64,000 nt of DNA from Paenibacillus silvae (GCF_014639235.1 NZ_BMFU01000004.1:551222-615221); one strand, 5' to 3'. Counted from the first letter of the stretch, positions 7,959 through 17,829 are shown. Translations and numbers: made by a program. The notes: a model not told the origin generated them from the letters alone.

Positions 7959-10900
7959 GTGAATGTGTTATATCAGCGTTCTCCAAGAATGACACCGGTT
8001 CTAAAGGAAGAGGGACTCGAAATTCTCAGGCCGCCTTCCGAACCGAACAAACCTACATTTTCAATGATTTCAATTATTATTCCCGTGATGATGACAATGG
8101 TCAGCATCGGTTTTTACGTATATATCAATATGACGGGCAAAATGAACAACAGCAGTTATATGATGTTTCAAATGATGACTGTTATGATGATGCTCACTTC
8201 ATACACGATTCCTTTTTTCGTCTATCTTAGCAACAAAAAGACCTATCGCAAAAAGATCGAGGAACGTAAAGCAATGTATCTTGCACAACTGGACAAACAC
8301 CGTGAAGAGCTGAAGGAAGCGCAGGCAGAGCAGGTAAAGAGTCTGCATGAGATCCATGGTGATCCGTCCGTATGTTTGCAGATTGTGAAGAATCGCAGCA
8401 GTTCGCTTTGGGAGCGTTCGCCGGAGGATGATGACTTCCTGCAGGTGCGAATTGGTACAGGAGAAATTCCGTTTCGGATCAAACTGCAGGTTCCGCGTAT
8501 TGATGGATATGAAAAGGATGAGCTGATTGAAGCAGCACACGAGCTCGCTGCTGAATTCCAGACGGTTCCGGATGCATCCATCACGCTGCCGTTGTTCGAG
8601 TCCAAGGTGATGGGGCTTGTGGGTGATCGGGAAGAAGTTATGGCTTCGCTCCGGGTCATTGTATCCCAGCTTGCGGTAAGGCATTCACCTGACGAGCTGA
8701 AGCTTGCTGCTTTCTATGAAGAAAAGGATACGAAGGAATGGGATTGGCTCCGCTGGCTGCCGCATATTTGGGATGAGGATCAGGGGCAGCGGTACATGGC
8801 TGACAGGCACAGCAGTGCGCATCAATTGGCGGACAGCTTGTTTTCCGTATTAAACCGTCGCCGGAACAATAAAGAGGACCGATATAAAAAAGCGGTGCAA
8901 ACACCATGCTATGTTGTGATTCTGTCAGATACCCAGCTGATTGAAGAGGAACCTTTACTGCCGCTGCTGCTGGAGGCTGCGCAAGAGATTGATGTGTGCA
9001 CGATTGTACTGGCGAACCGCAAACAATCGCTTCCTATGCATTGTCAGTTAATTATGGAGGCTGGCAAGGGCAAAGGGCTGTATATCAAAAAAACGGAAGA
9101 TGCGGATGTCATTCAGCAGCTATACAAGCCGGATGCCATCTCCAGGGAGATGGCTGAGGCATTGTCTCGTTATATGTCACCGATTCGTCTGAAACGTTCC
9201 TCTGCTTCGGAGATTCCACAGGTGCTGCCATTATTTGATATGCTCAGCACTTCGCGTGTGGAGGATCTGGATGTCGTATCCCGCTGGGAACAGACTCGCT
9301 ACCCCGATACTCTTCCGGTACCGATGGGAGTAAGAGCCGGAGGCAAGAAAATAGCGATTAACCTGCATGACAAAATCGAGCGGCAAGGCCATGGTCCACA
9401 TGGCCTGATTGCTGGCACGACCGGTTCAGGTAAAAGTGAGGTCATCCAGTCCATCGTTGCTTCGCTGGCTGCAGAGTTCCATCCTCATGACCTTGCATTT
9501 ATGCTGATCGATTACAAGGGTGGCGGCATGTCCAATACGTTTGTTGATCTGCCGCATGTGGTAGGTACAATCACCAATCTGGACGGCAATCTGATCGAGC
9601 GGGCGAATGTTTCACTTCGGGCAGAGCTGGTCAGAAGACAGAAAATTCTGAATGATGCTGGAAATCTGCAGCACATCGATGAGTATTACAAAATTTTGCG
9701 ATCCAGACATGAGCAGCCGCTGCCGCATCTCGTTATTATTATTGATGAGTTTGCTCAATTAAAGCGGGATCAGCCGGAATTTATGGATGAGCTCATTAGT
9801 ATTGCAGCTATTGGCCGAACGCTGGGCGTTCACCTTATTCTGGCAACCCAGAAGCCTGCCGGTGTTGTCGATGATAAAATATGGAGCAACTCGCGTTTCC
9901 GTATCTGTCTTCGTGTACAGAGTGAAGGAGACAGCCGGGATATGATTAAAATTCCAAATGCGGCCTGGATTACAAAACCGGGTCGAGGTTATTTTCAGGT
10001 CGGCAGTGATGAAGTTTTTGAAGAGATGCAGTTCGCCTGGAGCGGAGCGCCTTATAACCAGCAGGAGGATACTTCGACGGTGCTGCCTGTCATGGAGGTG
10101 CGCCTGAATGGCAAGCGAGAGCCTCTCCTGACTGGTGAGCGAAGAGCCGTGCTTAAAGGGGAGGATGTTCCTAAGCAGCTCCAGGTATTTATTGATTATG
10201 TGGCCAAGGCGGCCGCAGATGCGGGCATTAATCGGTTGCCGGGGCCATGGCTGCCACCGTTGCCGGAGACACTGGAGCTGGAGAGCTTGCATGATTGGAA
10301 GCAGGAGCGCAAGAGTGAGTCTCTGCTTGACGCCGGCACGAGTGGTCTCAAGCCTGTCGTAGGCATGCTGGATGACCTGCCGAATCAGCGCCAGCTGCCG
10401 CTGGCATTGCCTATGGATCAAGGGCACCTCGTAGTATACGGAATGCCTGGTCTTGGCAAAACAACGTTTGTTCAAACGCTGCTGATGTCTCTGGCCAGCG
10501 CGGAGCGAACCGAGCCATGGAATGGATACATTATTGACATGGGCCGAATGATGAAGGACTTTGCAGTACTGCCGCAGGTCGGCGGTGTGATGATGGCCGA
10601 AGAGGAAGACCGGATCAAGCGCTTATTCCGTTACATTGTCAAAATTTCATCACAGCGAAAGGATATCATCTCGGAGGCAGGCGTTAAAACAATTTCGGCA
10701 TATCGTCGAACAGCCCATACGGCTGTGCCACAGATTGTAGTGGTCATTGACGGATATCTGTCGTTCCGTAATGCTTACCCGGACGAAAATGAATTGTTAG
10801 AGACCCTTTTGCGTGAAGGCGGCAGTCTGGGCATTACCTTTGTGCTCACAGCGAATCGGGTAACGGATATTTTTGAAAAATTCAGAAGCAACATTCCGAA

Positions 10901-11963
10901 TGCCGTTTCGTTCGAGCTGTCTGATCCGAGTGATTATTATTATGCGGTAGGACGGCCGTCCAAGGCTCCGAGTCAGCTGCCTCCCGGCAGAGGTCTGGTG
11001 AAAGGACAGGTGCCTCCATTGATGTTTCAGGCTGCGCTGCCTTCTACCGGAGCGGATGAGGGGGAACGCTCCTCTGCACTTCGCCGCACAATTGCAGCGA
11101 TTCGCCAGAACTGGACGGGTGAAGAAGCACCGCAAATTGCACCGCTTCCGGATGAAATCAAGCTGAAGGACCTGCTTGTGCGCACAGGCTCGTTTGGCAA
11201 GGCTTGGGAGACTTCAACTGTTAATGTACCCGTTGGGCTGCTTACGGACGATCTGGAGCCGTTTGAACTAAATCTGCGTGAAGGCCCGCACTTTATGGTG
11301 ACCAGTCCGATGGAGGGGGGCAAAACGACATTTTTGCAAACCTGGATGTTGTCTCTTGCCTATCATGCATCCCCAAAGGATGTGCAAATATACACGGTTG
11401 ATATGAGGTACGGCTCAGGAGGGCTGGGCGAGATCAGCAGTTTGCCCCATGTCCGTGGACATGTATCGCGAGAAGAACAGCTTGCGCCTGTCATTCAGGA
11501 GTTGTACGATGAAGTTCTGAAACGCGGGGAGATTGCGGGAGGACCGGCCATCGTGCTCGTCGTTGACGATGCGGATACGCTGTCCAAACAGCTGACTGAC
11601 TTTAATGTAAAAGATCAGCTCGGGGTCATTGTTCGTCAAGGAAGAGACAGGGGCATTCATGTTATTCTATCTGGCGTGCCTGCGGACTTTCCAACGTTCG
11701 GCTCCGATTGGGTAAGTGATGTAAAAGCTTCTCAGAGTGGATTGCTGTTCGGGACTTTGGACCCTAATGATCTGTCGTTCTTCCGTATTCCTTATTCGGA
11801 ATCCGGGGGCAGCACAAGTGGGCTGAAGGTACTGCCACCAGGTCAGGGTTATTATATAAAACGCAAATATTCCAGGGTTAAAGGTGCAGTTCCATGCGAT
11901 AACAGCTGGAAGATGAACAATTGGATTTCTGAAATTCGTGACCGATGGCATGTTGTAGTTTGA
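7959..11963 (+). CDS. essC: EssC/YukBA-type FtsK/SpoIIIE ATPase of type VII secretion
   Basis: 1334 residues. Two membrane helices (about 36-56 and 66-90) are followed by a cytoplasmic coiled stretch and three P-loop domains. The first has GTTGSGKSE near residue 486 and the DEF box IIIDEFAQL near 592. The second has GMPGLGKTT near 828 with VVVIDGY. The third has the degenerate MEGGKTT near 1118 with LVVDDAD. This is the membrane motor that drives export of WXG100 proteins. Unlike most Firmicute EssC proteins there is no N-terminal FHA pair. GTG start after AAAGGAGGTC. Confidence 0.92.
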   Translation: MNVLYQRSPRMTPVLKEEGLEILRPPSEPNKPTFSMISIIIPVMMTMVSIGFYVYINMTGKMNNSSYMMFQMMTVMMMLTSYTIPFFVYLSNKKTYRKKIEERKAMYLAQLDKHREELKEAQAEQVKSLHEIHGDPSVCLQIVKNRSSSLWERSPEDDDFLQVRIGTGEIPFRIKLQVPRIDGYEKDELIEAAHELAAEFQTVPDASITLPLFESKVMGLVGDREEVMASLRVIVSQLAVRHSPDELKLAAFYEEKDTKEWDWLRWLPHIWDEDQGQRYMADRHSSAHQLADSLFSVLNRRRNNKEDRYKKAVQTPCYVVILSDTQLIEEEPLLPLLLEAAQEIDVCTIVLANRKQSLPMHCQLIMEAGKGKGLYIKKTEDADVIQQLYKPDAISREMAEALSRYMSPIRLKRSSASEIPQVLPLFDMLSTSRVEDLDVVSRWEQTRYPDTLPVPMGVRAGGKKIAINLHDKIERQGHGPHGLIAGTTGSGKSEVIQSIVASLAAEFHPHDLAFMLIDYKGGGMSNTFVDLPHVVGTITNLDGNLIERANVSLRAELVRRQKILNDAGNLQHIDEYYKILRSRHEQPLPHLVIIIDEFAQLKRDQPEFMDELISIAAIGRTLGVHLILATQKPAGVVDDKIWSNSRFRICLRVQSEGDSRDMIKIPNAAWITKPGRGYFQVGSDEVFEEMQFAWSGAPYNQQEDTSTVLPVMEVRLNGKREPLLTGERRAVLKGEDVPKQLQVFIDYVAKAAADAGINRLPGPWLPPLPETLELESLHDWKQERKSESLLDAGTSGLKPVVGMLDDLPNQRQLPLALPMDQGHLVVYGMPGLGKTTFVQTLLMSLASAERTEPWNGYIIDMGRMMKDFAVLPQVGGVMMAEEEDRIKRLFRYIVKISSQRKDIISEAGVKTISAYRRTAHTAVPQIVVVIDGYLSFRNAYPDENELLETLLREGGSLGITFVLTANRVTDIFEKFRSNIPNAVSFELSDPSDYYYAVGRPSKAPSQLPPGRGLVKGQVPPLMFQAALPSTGADEGERSSALRRTIAAIRQNWTGEEAPQIAPLPDEIKLKDLLVRTGSFGKAWETSTVNVPVGLLTDDLEPFELNLREGPHFMVTSPMEGGKTTFLQTWMLSLAYHASPKDVQIYTVDMRYGSGGLGEISSLPHVRGHVSREEQLAPVIQELYDEVLKRGEIAGGPAIVLVVDDADTLSKQLTDFNVKDQLGVIVRQGRDRGIHVILSGVPADFPTFGSDWVSDVKASQSGLLFGTLDPNDLSFFRIPYSESGGSTSGLKVLPPGQGYYIKRKYSRVKGAVPCDNSWKMNNWISEIRDRWHVVV

Positions 11964-11979
11964 GGGGAGGTGGCTCATA

Positions 11980-12810
11980 ATGTTGACGGTTCATGATTCT
12001 AAGCAAAAGGTAGTCACACTGCAAATTAAGGAACTGTTTTTCCTTGCCGGCATACTCGGTTCCGATCGGCTGCTGGGGGTGGAAGATCCGTTTCGCGGTT
12101 ATATGGCAGAAGAGATTGCCATGGAGTGGGAGCGTGTCAAAACCTCCTTGCTGGATAAAGGCTACTTGATTCAGGATCAAGATACCAATGAGCTGATCAT
12201 GACTCCAACCGTTTTTTCGAGAGTAGCTATAGCCGGGTTGTCGGACAGGGCATGCTGGCTCCGCTATACCGTTTGTGGCAAGTCGCATGAAAGTTATATT
12301 CATTGTACGGATGAACGGGTCGTTGAAGTCACCCGCGCTTCGGATGCTTCTGATTCATTCCGTCTCCGTGATCTGGGCAATGTACGTGAAGCCATTGATA
12401 TCCTCATTGAGAGGATGAAATGGAGTGGTCATTCTCCAGCGGAGAAGCCGGCATTAATGTGTTCCAAGAAAAAGTTTTACGATGTGATGAATGGTCTTGA
12501 GGCCTTTGAGGTGCAGTCTCTCGCAGATGAGCTTTCACAGGAAACGAGTGATCCTGAAGGCTCGCTTGCTCTGGCCCGTTGCCTGACGAGCAAGCAATCG
12601 GATGGAGAGCTGCGATTACTCGTATGGGGGCAGGAGGGATGGCGGTCGCAGTCGGCTGCATTCACTGCTAGTCCGGCTTCAAACTGGTTATTCCGCATGA
12701 GCACAACAGCTTCAGATGATTGGCTTGTTGCAGCGCTCACAACAAAAGAACAGTTTCACGAAATGCTGCTGGACTGGCTTAAACAGCCTGCAGGGGAAGA
12801 GGAAAGGTGA
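11980..12810 (+). CDS. Type VII locus protein of unknown function, 276 aa
   Basis: Soluble, no signal peptide or membrane helix. The N-terminus (LQIKELFFLAGILGSDRLLGVEDPF) resembles the opening helices of EspG-like secretion chaperones, and the C-terminal half alternates strands and helices ending in WLVAALTTKEQFHEMLLDWL. A chaperone role for exported WXG proteins is a guess from that shape and from its position between the ATPase and the WXG100 genes (16 bp and 6 bp spacing). GGGAGGTGG precedes the start. Confidence 0.55.
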   Translation: MLTVHDSKQKVVTLQIKELFFLAGILGSDRLLGVEDPFRGYMAEEIAMEWERVKTSLLDKGYLIQDQDTNELIMTPTVFSRVAIAGLSDRACWLRYTVCGKSHESYIHCTDERVVEVTRASDASDSFRLRDLGNVREAIDILIERMKWSGHSPAEKPALMCSKKKFYDVMNGLEAFEVQSLADELSQETSDPEGSLALARCLTSKQSDGELRLLVWGQEGWRSQSAAFTASPASNWLFRMSTTASDDWLVAALTTKEQFHEMLLDWLKQPAGEEER

Positions 12811-12816
12811 TGGTAA

Positions 12817-13365
12817 ATGCGCATTCGTGTGGAACCGGATGTGCTTCGGGCACTGAGCAGGCAGATTCAGTATGCAGCGGAGCAAATACAGCAAAAAATG
12901 GCAGTGTTGGATCAGGCAATTCATTCGCTGGATTGGGATATCGAATCTCGTGCTGCGGTGATGAGTGAATGGGATCGCAGTAAACGTCTGGGGGAAGATG
13001 CTCTTCGTCGATTGATGGACTTAAGTGTGCTGTTAGGTCGCAAGGCAGTGTTGTTCCAACAAGTAGATATGGATTATCGTTCCGTGCTGACTCATGTCAA
13101 CGTTGCCTATGGTAATGCAGTCAACATGCTGAATGTTCTTCAAAGCAGCAGTGCAAGCGAAATTCTGCCTGCCCGTGCTGCTGATGTAGCTGTTGTATCC
13201 GATCCCCTTTCCGCTATGGCGGCAGTGTATCGAATACAGGATACAGCCCCGCCCGATGGTTCTCCGGCTACTCTTGTTCAGGCGATGCAGCCTGAGCCTG
13301 TCGCCTGGAGATTCAGGGACCCTTCCTTTCGGGACAGGAGAGGAACTGAACCTGTAGTTTCCTGA
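12817..13365 (+). CDS. WXG100-related protein, 182 aa
   Basis: The first ~90 residues form a helical hairpin typical of WXG100 proteins, but with W-D-I (near residue 40) in place of W-x-G. A C-terminal extension of ~90 residues is proline- and alanine-rich and probably disordered. Likely a secreted substrate or a structural partner of the type VII machine. AAAGGTGATGG precedes the ATG, six bases after the previous stop, so it is in the same operon. Confidence 0.6.
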   Translation: MRIRVEPDVLRALSRQIQYAAEQIQQKMAVLDQAIHSLDWDIESRAAVMSEWDRSKRLGEDALRRLMDLSVLLGRKAVLFQQVDMDYRSVLTHVNVAYGNAVNMLNVLQSSSASEILPARAADVAVVSDPLSAMAAVYRIQDTAPPDGSPATLVQAMQPEPVAWRFRDPSFRDRRGTEPVVS

Positions 13366-13475
13366 GCATGCTGCGAAGCGAAAGTACAGCAGGAAATAAA
13401 TTTAATTGTAAATAGGCTGTTAGTTGAAGTTTCATGGGCCGAAAATGGGGTAAATAGGATTAGGTCCTTCGGCTT

Positions 13476-13504
13476 TTGTCCGATCGATCCTTGTATAGTA
13501 CAAT
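13476..13504 (+). promoter_or_regulatory. Promoter upstream of the EsxA-like gene
   Basis: TTGTCC, 17 bp, TACAAT, about 45 bp before the WXG100 start. A separate promoter would allow higher expression of the exported protein than of the upstream motor genes. Confidence 0.5.
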
Positions 13505-13549
13505 TTGAACAAACCAAAACAATTGCACACATCAAGGAGGAATTTAACA

Positions 13550-13825
13550 ATGGCAGGACGTATTTTAGTTACCCCGGAACAACTGGATCAGGTGTCTAAC
13601 CAATTCAAACAAAGTGGAGAGCAAAGTCAGCAGATCGTATCTACTTTGACTCAATCCATCACTAGCATGGAAGGTCAATGGGAAGGTATGACGAAGCAGC
13701 GCTTCTTCCAGGAGTTCCAGGAAGCAAGCAAACAAATGCAGTCTTTTGTTCAAACACTCAACAGCATCAGCGCAGAATTGTCAGCAATTGCGACTAAATT
13801 CCGCACTGCAGACCAAGCTCGTTAA
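13550..13825 (+). CDS. esxA: EsxA-like WXG100 protein
   Basis: 91 residues, the canonical size. Two helices flank the W-E-G turn (Trp43, in SMEGQWEGMTKQRFF). EsxA/YukE proteins are exported by the type VII system as helical dimers. The C-terminus (AIATKFRTADQAR) lacks the exact YxxxD/E export signal. CAAGGAGGAATTTAACA precedes this ATG; an in-frame upstream start lacks such a site. A terminator-like hairpin follows. Confidence 0.9.
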   Translation: MAGRILVTPEQLDQVSNQFKQSGEQSQQIVSTLTQSITSMEGQWEGMTKQRFFQEFQEASKQMQSFVQTLNSISAELSAIATKFRTADQAR

Positions 13826-13938
13826 TCTGCTGTACATAGATCAGGGCGATGAGGGCAATACAACCGCCTTGAATATATGCGGGCAGCAAGAACAAAATTG
13901 TGCAATTTATCAACAAAAGGAATTGTACAATTACAGCG

Positions 13939-13967
13939 AAACCGGGTGTATTCACGCCCGGTTTTTG
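13939..13967 (+). terminator. Partial terminator after the EsxA-like gene
   Basis: Stem ACCGGG / CCCGGT within AACCGGGTGTATTCACGC, followed by TTTT. It separates the WXG100 gene from the kinase gene and would reduce read-through. Confidence 0.75.
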
Positions 13968-14004
13968 TTGCAACTATGACACAAAGACAGAGAGAGGGAT
14001 AAGC

Positions 14005-16056
14005 ATGTCTTTTCAACTGAATCCCGGGGATGAAGTGGTGATTAACGACATTGCCTATACGATTGGGCAGCATCCGGCTGCGCCGGGGCTTGCTTATGCT
14101 CAAGCCGGGAGGCAAGGGATTGTTTATCAGTTAATTCCCCGCGGCGGATCCGTTCATGGGGCAAAAGCACTAAAAGTATTTTTTCCGAAATTTCGTATCC
14201 CGGCGATGGTATATCAGTCTGAGCATATGGAGCCATACAGTGAACTGCCCGGGCTGCAGGTATGCAGACGTGAAGTGCTCACTCCGGAAAGAAACGGAGC
14301 GCTTATTGGAGAACATCCTGATCTGCTGTACGCCGTGTTGATGCCATGGGTACAGGGACTGACCTGGTTCGATGTGATCAGTGACCAAAAACAGCTGACA
14401 TCGGAAGAAAGCCTGAAGCTGGCAAGAGCACTTGCGGGCACAGGTTCTGCGATGGAGCAGCGCGGACTGGCACATTGTGATCTGTCTGCGCCTAATGTAA
14501 TGATTCCGTTTTTTTCCGAAGTGCAGAACTCGCAGCTGACTTCTGCAGTTGAACTTGTTGATGTCGAGCAGATGTATGGTTCCAAGATGGATAGGCCAGA
14601 TGCGCTGCTAGCGGGCTCGCCCGGTTATGCAGCCCATCGTACGGTGCATAGTGGTCTGTGGAGCTCTTATGCCGACAGGTTTGCCGGTGCTGTCATTATT
14701 GCGGAGATGCTGTGCTGGTCAGACCCGGTCATTGTCGAAAAAGCATGGGGAGAAAGCTATTTTGATCAGCATGAGATGCAGACTGCCAGCGAGCGTTATT
14801 TTGCTATGCGGAGTTCTCTGGAGAAACGCTGGGGCTCCAAATTATCAGATCTCTTTATCCGGGCTTGGGAAAGCCATGACCTGAGCAGCTGTCCAACCTT
14901 TGGTGAATGGTACGTTGCTCTTGCCGCTGCAGATACAGAACAGGCGGAAGCGCTTCTGGTTCCACCTGTCGAAGTGCAAGATGATGCACAGCATTTGCCA
15001 GAAGTTCCTGGGGATACGGAAACTGAGCACGATGCAGGACATTCTGATCATAAGGGCAATACTGCCGCTGGTATGTCAGGTGCCAAACAGGCTCCAGAAC
15101 AGGAAGCTGTGGTGAATCGTTTGTTCCTTCAAGCCAGAGCATTGGAGGATGAGGACAAACCGGCTGCTGCACTGGAGGTATACCGCTCACTGTATCACTT
15201 TATTCCGAGCAACAGTGCGATGCAGATGGAAGTGGAGGCGGCGATCAAGGAGCTGGAGGAACGGATTCATGGAAGCAAGGAAAGCACAGAGCCGGCACCG
15301 ATTCCATTTTACCGTTCCAAAAAATTCATGATCTCTTCAGCGGTGCTTATTGTGCTGCTGGCCGGGGGAGTGCCTACAGTTAAAATTCTTGCCGATCAGG
15401 CTGAGGTAAAACAGCAGGAAGCTGAGCGTTTGGCTGAAGCAAAGGCCGCTGAGGAGGCTGCTGCTGCCAAGCTCAGGCAGGAAGAGGCTGACAAGCAAAA
15501 GGCCGCTGAAGCTGCGAGGCTTGCAGCCGAGGAGAAGAATAAGCTTGCGGAAGCGAAACAAAAGGAAGCGGAAGCGAAGAAAAAAGAAGCAGAACGTAAG
15601 GCTTTGCAAGAAAAATATGATAAACAGGCAAAATATGAAGCTTACCTGGCGAAGCAGGAACAGCAGAAGAAAGAAGCTGCCAGAAAGGCATTGCAGGAAA
15701 AATACGATCAGCAGGCCAAATATGAGGCGTATCTGGTGTGGAAAAAAGAAAATGATGCTAAAATCGCCAAACAAAAGGCAGAGGCTGAAGCGAAGCGAAA
15801 GCAAGAGCTTGCTCAGAAGGAAGCACTCAAGAAAAAGCGTGCACAAAACGTGGTAACACTGATCGCACATTATAACAAAGCTTATAACGCACAAAAAGGC
15901 AGAAAAACGGATAATGCTCTTTCTTATGCCCGGGATTTTAAAAACCTGTACAATACGGACGCATCGTATTTCAAGGGGGTAGGAAAAGTGGCTGTACGAA
16001 TGAGTGCAATCAACAAATTTTTGAGCAATTCCAAGTATACGCTGCCTGACCTGTAA
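14005..16056 (+). CDS. EssB-like transmembrane protein kinase of the type VII locus
   Basis: 683 residues: kinase-like domain (about 1-330), helical repeat region (370-440), one membrane helix (441-462), then a long charged coiled coil and a helical tail. EssB/YukC proteins share the kinase-TM-tail order but are pseudokinases. Here the catalytic signature looks complete: Lys57 in ALKVFF, HCDLSAPN with Asp159 and Asn164, Asp186 in LVDVE, GSPGY at 204-208 and Asp224. The coiled coil holds two near-identical blocks (KALQEKYDxQAKYEAYL, from residues 532 and 561). The start follows AGAGAGGGATAAGC. A VWA gene and a PP2C gene follow directly. Confidence 0.75.
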   Translation: MSFQLNPGDEVVINDIAYTIGQHPAAPGLAYAQAGRQGIVYQLIPRGGSVHGAKALKVFFPKFRIPAMVYQSEHMEPYSELPGLQVCRREVLTPERNGALIGEHPDLLYAVLMPWVQGLTWFDVISDQKQLTSEESLKLARALAGTGSAMEQRGLAHCDLSAPNVMIPFFSEVQNSQLTSAVELVDVEQMYGSKMDRPDALLAGSPGYAAHRTVHSGLWSSYADRFAGAVIIAEMLCWSDPVIVEKAWGESYFDQHEMQTASERYFAMRSSLEKRWGSKLSDLFIRAWESHDLSSCPTFGEWYVALAAADTEQAEALLVPPVEVQDDAQHLPEVPGDTETEHDAGHSDHKGNTAAGMSGAKQAPEQEAVVNRLFLQARALEDEDKPAAALEVYRSLYHFIPSNSAMQMEVEAAIKELEERIHGSKESTEPAPIPFYRSKKFMISSAVLIVLLAGGVPTVKILADQAEVKQQEAERLAEAKAAEEAAAAKLRQEEADKQKAAEAARLAAEEKNKLAEAKQKEAEAKKKEAERKALQEKYDKQAKYEAYLAKQEQQKKEAARKALQEKYDQQAKYEAYLVWKKENDAKIAKQKAEAEAKRKQELAQKEALKKKRAQNVVTLIAHYNKAYNAQKGRKTDNALSYARDFKNLYNTDASYFKGVGKVAVRMSAINKFLSNSKYTLPDL

Positions 16057-16090
16057 CTTTATATTAAATAATAGAGGTGACACACTCTAG

Positions 16091-16843
16091 ATGAACTATA
16101 CAATTCAAGCATCACAGCGCACCCCTGCACTTATTATCTATTTAATTGATATCAGCGCCTCGATGAATATGGTTTTGGATAATCGGCGGCGAATTGACAT
16201 CGTATATGATGCTTTATCCTTGGCGATTCGCCAGATGGTGTTTCGTTCAACCAAGGGAAATCGGCTGACGCCGCGGTATCGGATTGCTATTTTGGCATAC
16301 AGTGATGACGTATATGATGTGTTAAACGGCATTAAAGGAATAGACGAGATTGCCGCAGCAGGCTCACTGCCTGATTTGACTCCAAGACGTTTCTCGGATT
16401 CAGCGAAAGCATTTCTGCAGGCGGAGAAAATTTTGCAGGCAGAAATACCGAATATGCAGGACTGCCCTGCTCCACTCGTATGTCATATGACGGACGGCGT
16501 TGCGACAGGCGAGGACCCGGAGCCGATTGCCAAACGCATTATGGGCATGAGTGTACCCGATGGCAACGTTCTGGTGGAAAACATATTTATTAGTGATCAT
16601 CTGCTGGAAAGCCCTATTACAGAACCGAGACGCTGGAAGGGCATCTCTCCAGAAACCATACTTCAGGATGAGCATGGTGAGAAATTACGCAACATGTCCT
16701 CCGTGCTGCCTGAAAGCTATCGTGAAATGCTGGTGGAGGCTGATTATTTGCTTGCACCGGGAGCGCTCATGATGCTGCCTGGCACTTGTGCGGAGCTGGT
16801 TTCCATTGGATTCCAGATGTCTGCTGCGACACCTGTAAGATAG
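16091..16843 (+). CDS. von Willebrand factor A domain protein (TerY-like)
   Basis: 250 residues, one VWA domain with an intact metal-ion adhesion site (Asp20-x-Ser22-x-Ser24 in DISAS) and the later MTDG. No signal peptide, so it is cytoplasmic. VWA proteins next to a kinase and a PP2C phosphatase form the TerY-phosphorylation triad described in several bacteria. Spacing to the PP2C gene is 10 bp, so they are one operon. It probably binds one of the other two proteins through the metal site. Confidence 0.8.
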   Translation: MNYTIQASQRTPALIIYLIDISASMNMVLDNRRRIDIVYDALSLAIRQMVFRSTKGNRLTPRYRIAILAYSDDVYDVLNGIKGIDEIAAAGSLPDLTPRRFSDSAKAFLQAEKILQAEIPNMQDCPAPLVCHMTDGVATGEDPEPIAKRIMGMSVPDGNVLVENIFISDHLLESPITEPRRWKGISPETILQDEHGEKLRNMSSVLPESYREMLVEADYLLAPGALMMLPGTCAELVSIGFQMSAATPVR

Positions 16844-16853
16844 GAGGGGAATC

Positions 16854-17696
16854 ATGCGAGCGATGCGTATGGCTACATTGTCTGCCAGTGATCGGGCAGG
16901 TCATGCCAAACAGGGGCATGAACATTTTCGCTATGTAAGCGTGCAGACGGGAGAGCAGCCGTTGACACGTTATCAGGGCAGGCTGAAGTGCAGATATGGT
17001 TACGGCCGGGCAGCGGAGACAGTGAATCAAGGTGATGCAGGTCAAGACTTTGTTGCAATTCGCATGCAGGACAATGTCTGTCATTTTGTATTATGTGATG
17101 GAGTTGGTATGAGTTATCTCGGTGATTTTGCAGCCCGTTTTCTGGGCAACGCATTGCTGGAATGGATGGAAAAGACCCCCAGTCTTACAGCTGAAGGCAT
17201 TGAACGTTACCTCCAAGACGTAACAGATGCGGCTTCCAAGCAGCTTGAACAGTTACAGCCTTTGGACAGCTCGCCGCTTCTGCTGCGGGAGGTATTAATG
17301 GAGAAGCGGAGCCAGGGAAGCCAGACGATGTATGTATGTGGGCGCATTGCGCTGACCTCGGGTGGACGTAAAAGCAAGGTATGGCTCGCTTGGCAGGGTG
17401 ACTCCAGAATCCGGCTCTGGTGTAACGGCCAGGAGCAGTCCAAGCAGTTTCAGAAGCATTGCAGCACCAATGAACGATGGTCTACACGCGAAGGTCCTGT
17501 AGGTGGCAAACCTCATGTTTTTGAAACGAAAGCCTCGTCTAATGATTCTTGCCGTCTTCAATTGTATACAGATGGCTTGAATGATCTGGATGCCATTGAT
17601 ACGTACATTCCAGATGAGCATATTCAGGTGCTGCTGGATGCCGCCCATACGGGCGGTCTGGAAGATGATGCCGCTTTCATCGAAATCGAATGGTAA
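16854..17696 (+). CDS. PP2C-family protein phosphatase
   Basis: 280 residues with the PP2C metal-binding aspartates: GDAGQDF, VLCDGVGMSYLGD, WQGDSRI, LYTDGLND and the closing LEDDAAF. It is expected to reverse phosphorylation by the upstream kinase. The N-terminal 50 residues are a basic extension of unknown use. AGGAGGGGAATC precedes the ATG. It is the last gene of the type VII unit; a different gene class follows. Confidence 0.85.
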   Translation: MRAMRMATLSASDRAGHAKQGHEHFRYVSVQTGEQPLTRYQGRLKCRYGYGRAAETVNQGDAGQDFVAIRMQDNVCHFVLCDGVGMSYLGDFAARFLGNALLEWMEKTPSLTAEGIERYLQDVTDAASKQLEQLQPLDSSPLLLREVLMEKRSQGSQTMYVCGRIALTSGGRKSKVWLAWQGDSRIRLWCNGQEQSKQFQKHCSTNERWSTREGPVGGKPHVFETKASSNDSCRLQLYTDGLNDLDAIDTYIPDEHIQVLLDAAHTGGLEDDAAFIEIEW

Positions 17697-17829
17697 ATTT
17701 TATTTGAAAATTGTTGCGGGTGTTGATTTAAAAGCTGCTCGTTTTGGGTAATCTTGTGAAGAATTGATTAAACTTCAGGTTGGATCGAATCTTCTTACAT
17801 AACTTCCAAATCGAAGGAGTGACTAAGTG

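Noticed and set aside
9759..10475. 238-residue minus-strand frame inside the EssC gene
   Set aside because: Complete overlap with well-supported P-loop domains, no ribosome-binding site, no recognisable domain.
15337..16083. 248-residue minus-strand frame inside the kinase gene
   Set aside because: It is the reverse complement of the Lys/Glu/Ala coiled coil, which yields an artificial Leu/Phe/Ser-rich hydrophobic frame.
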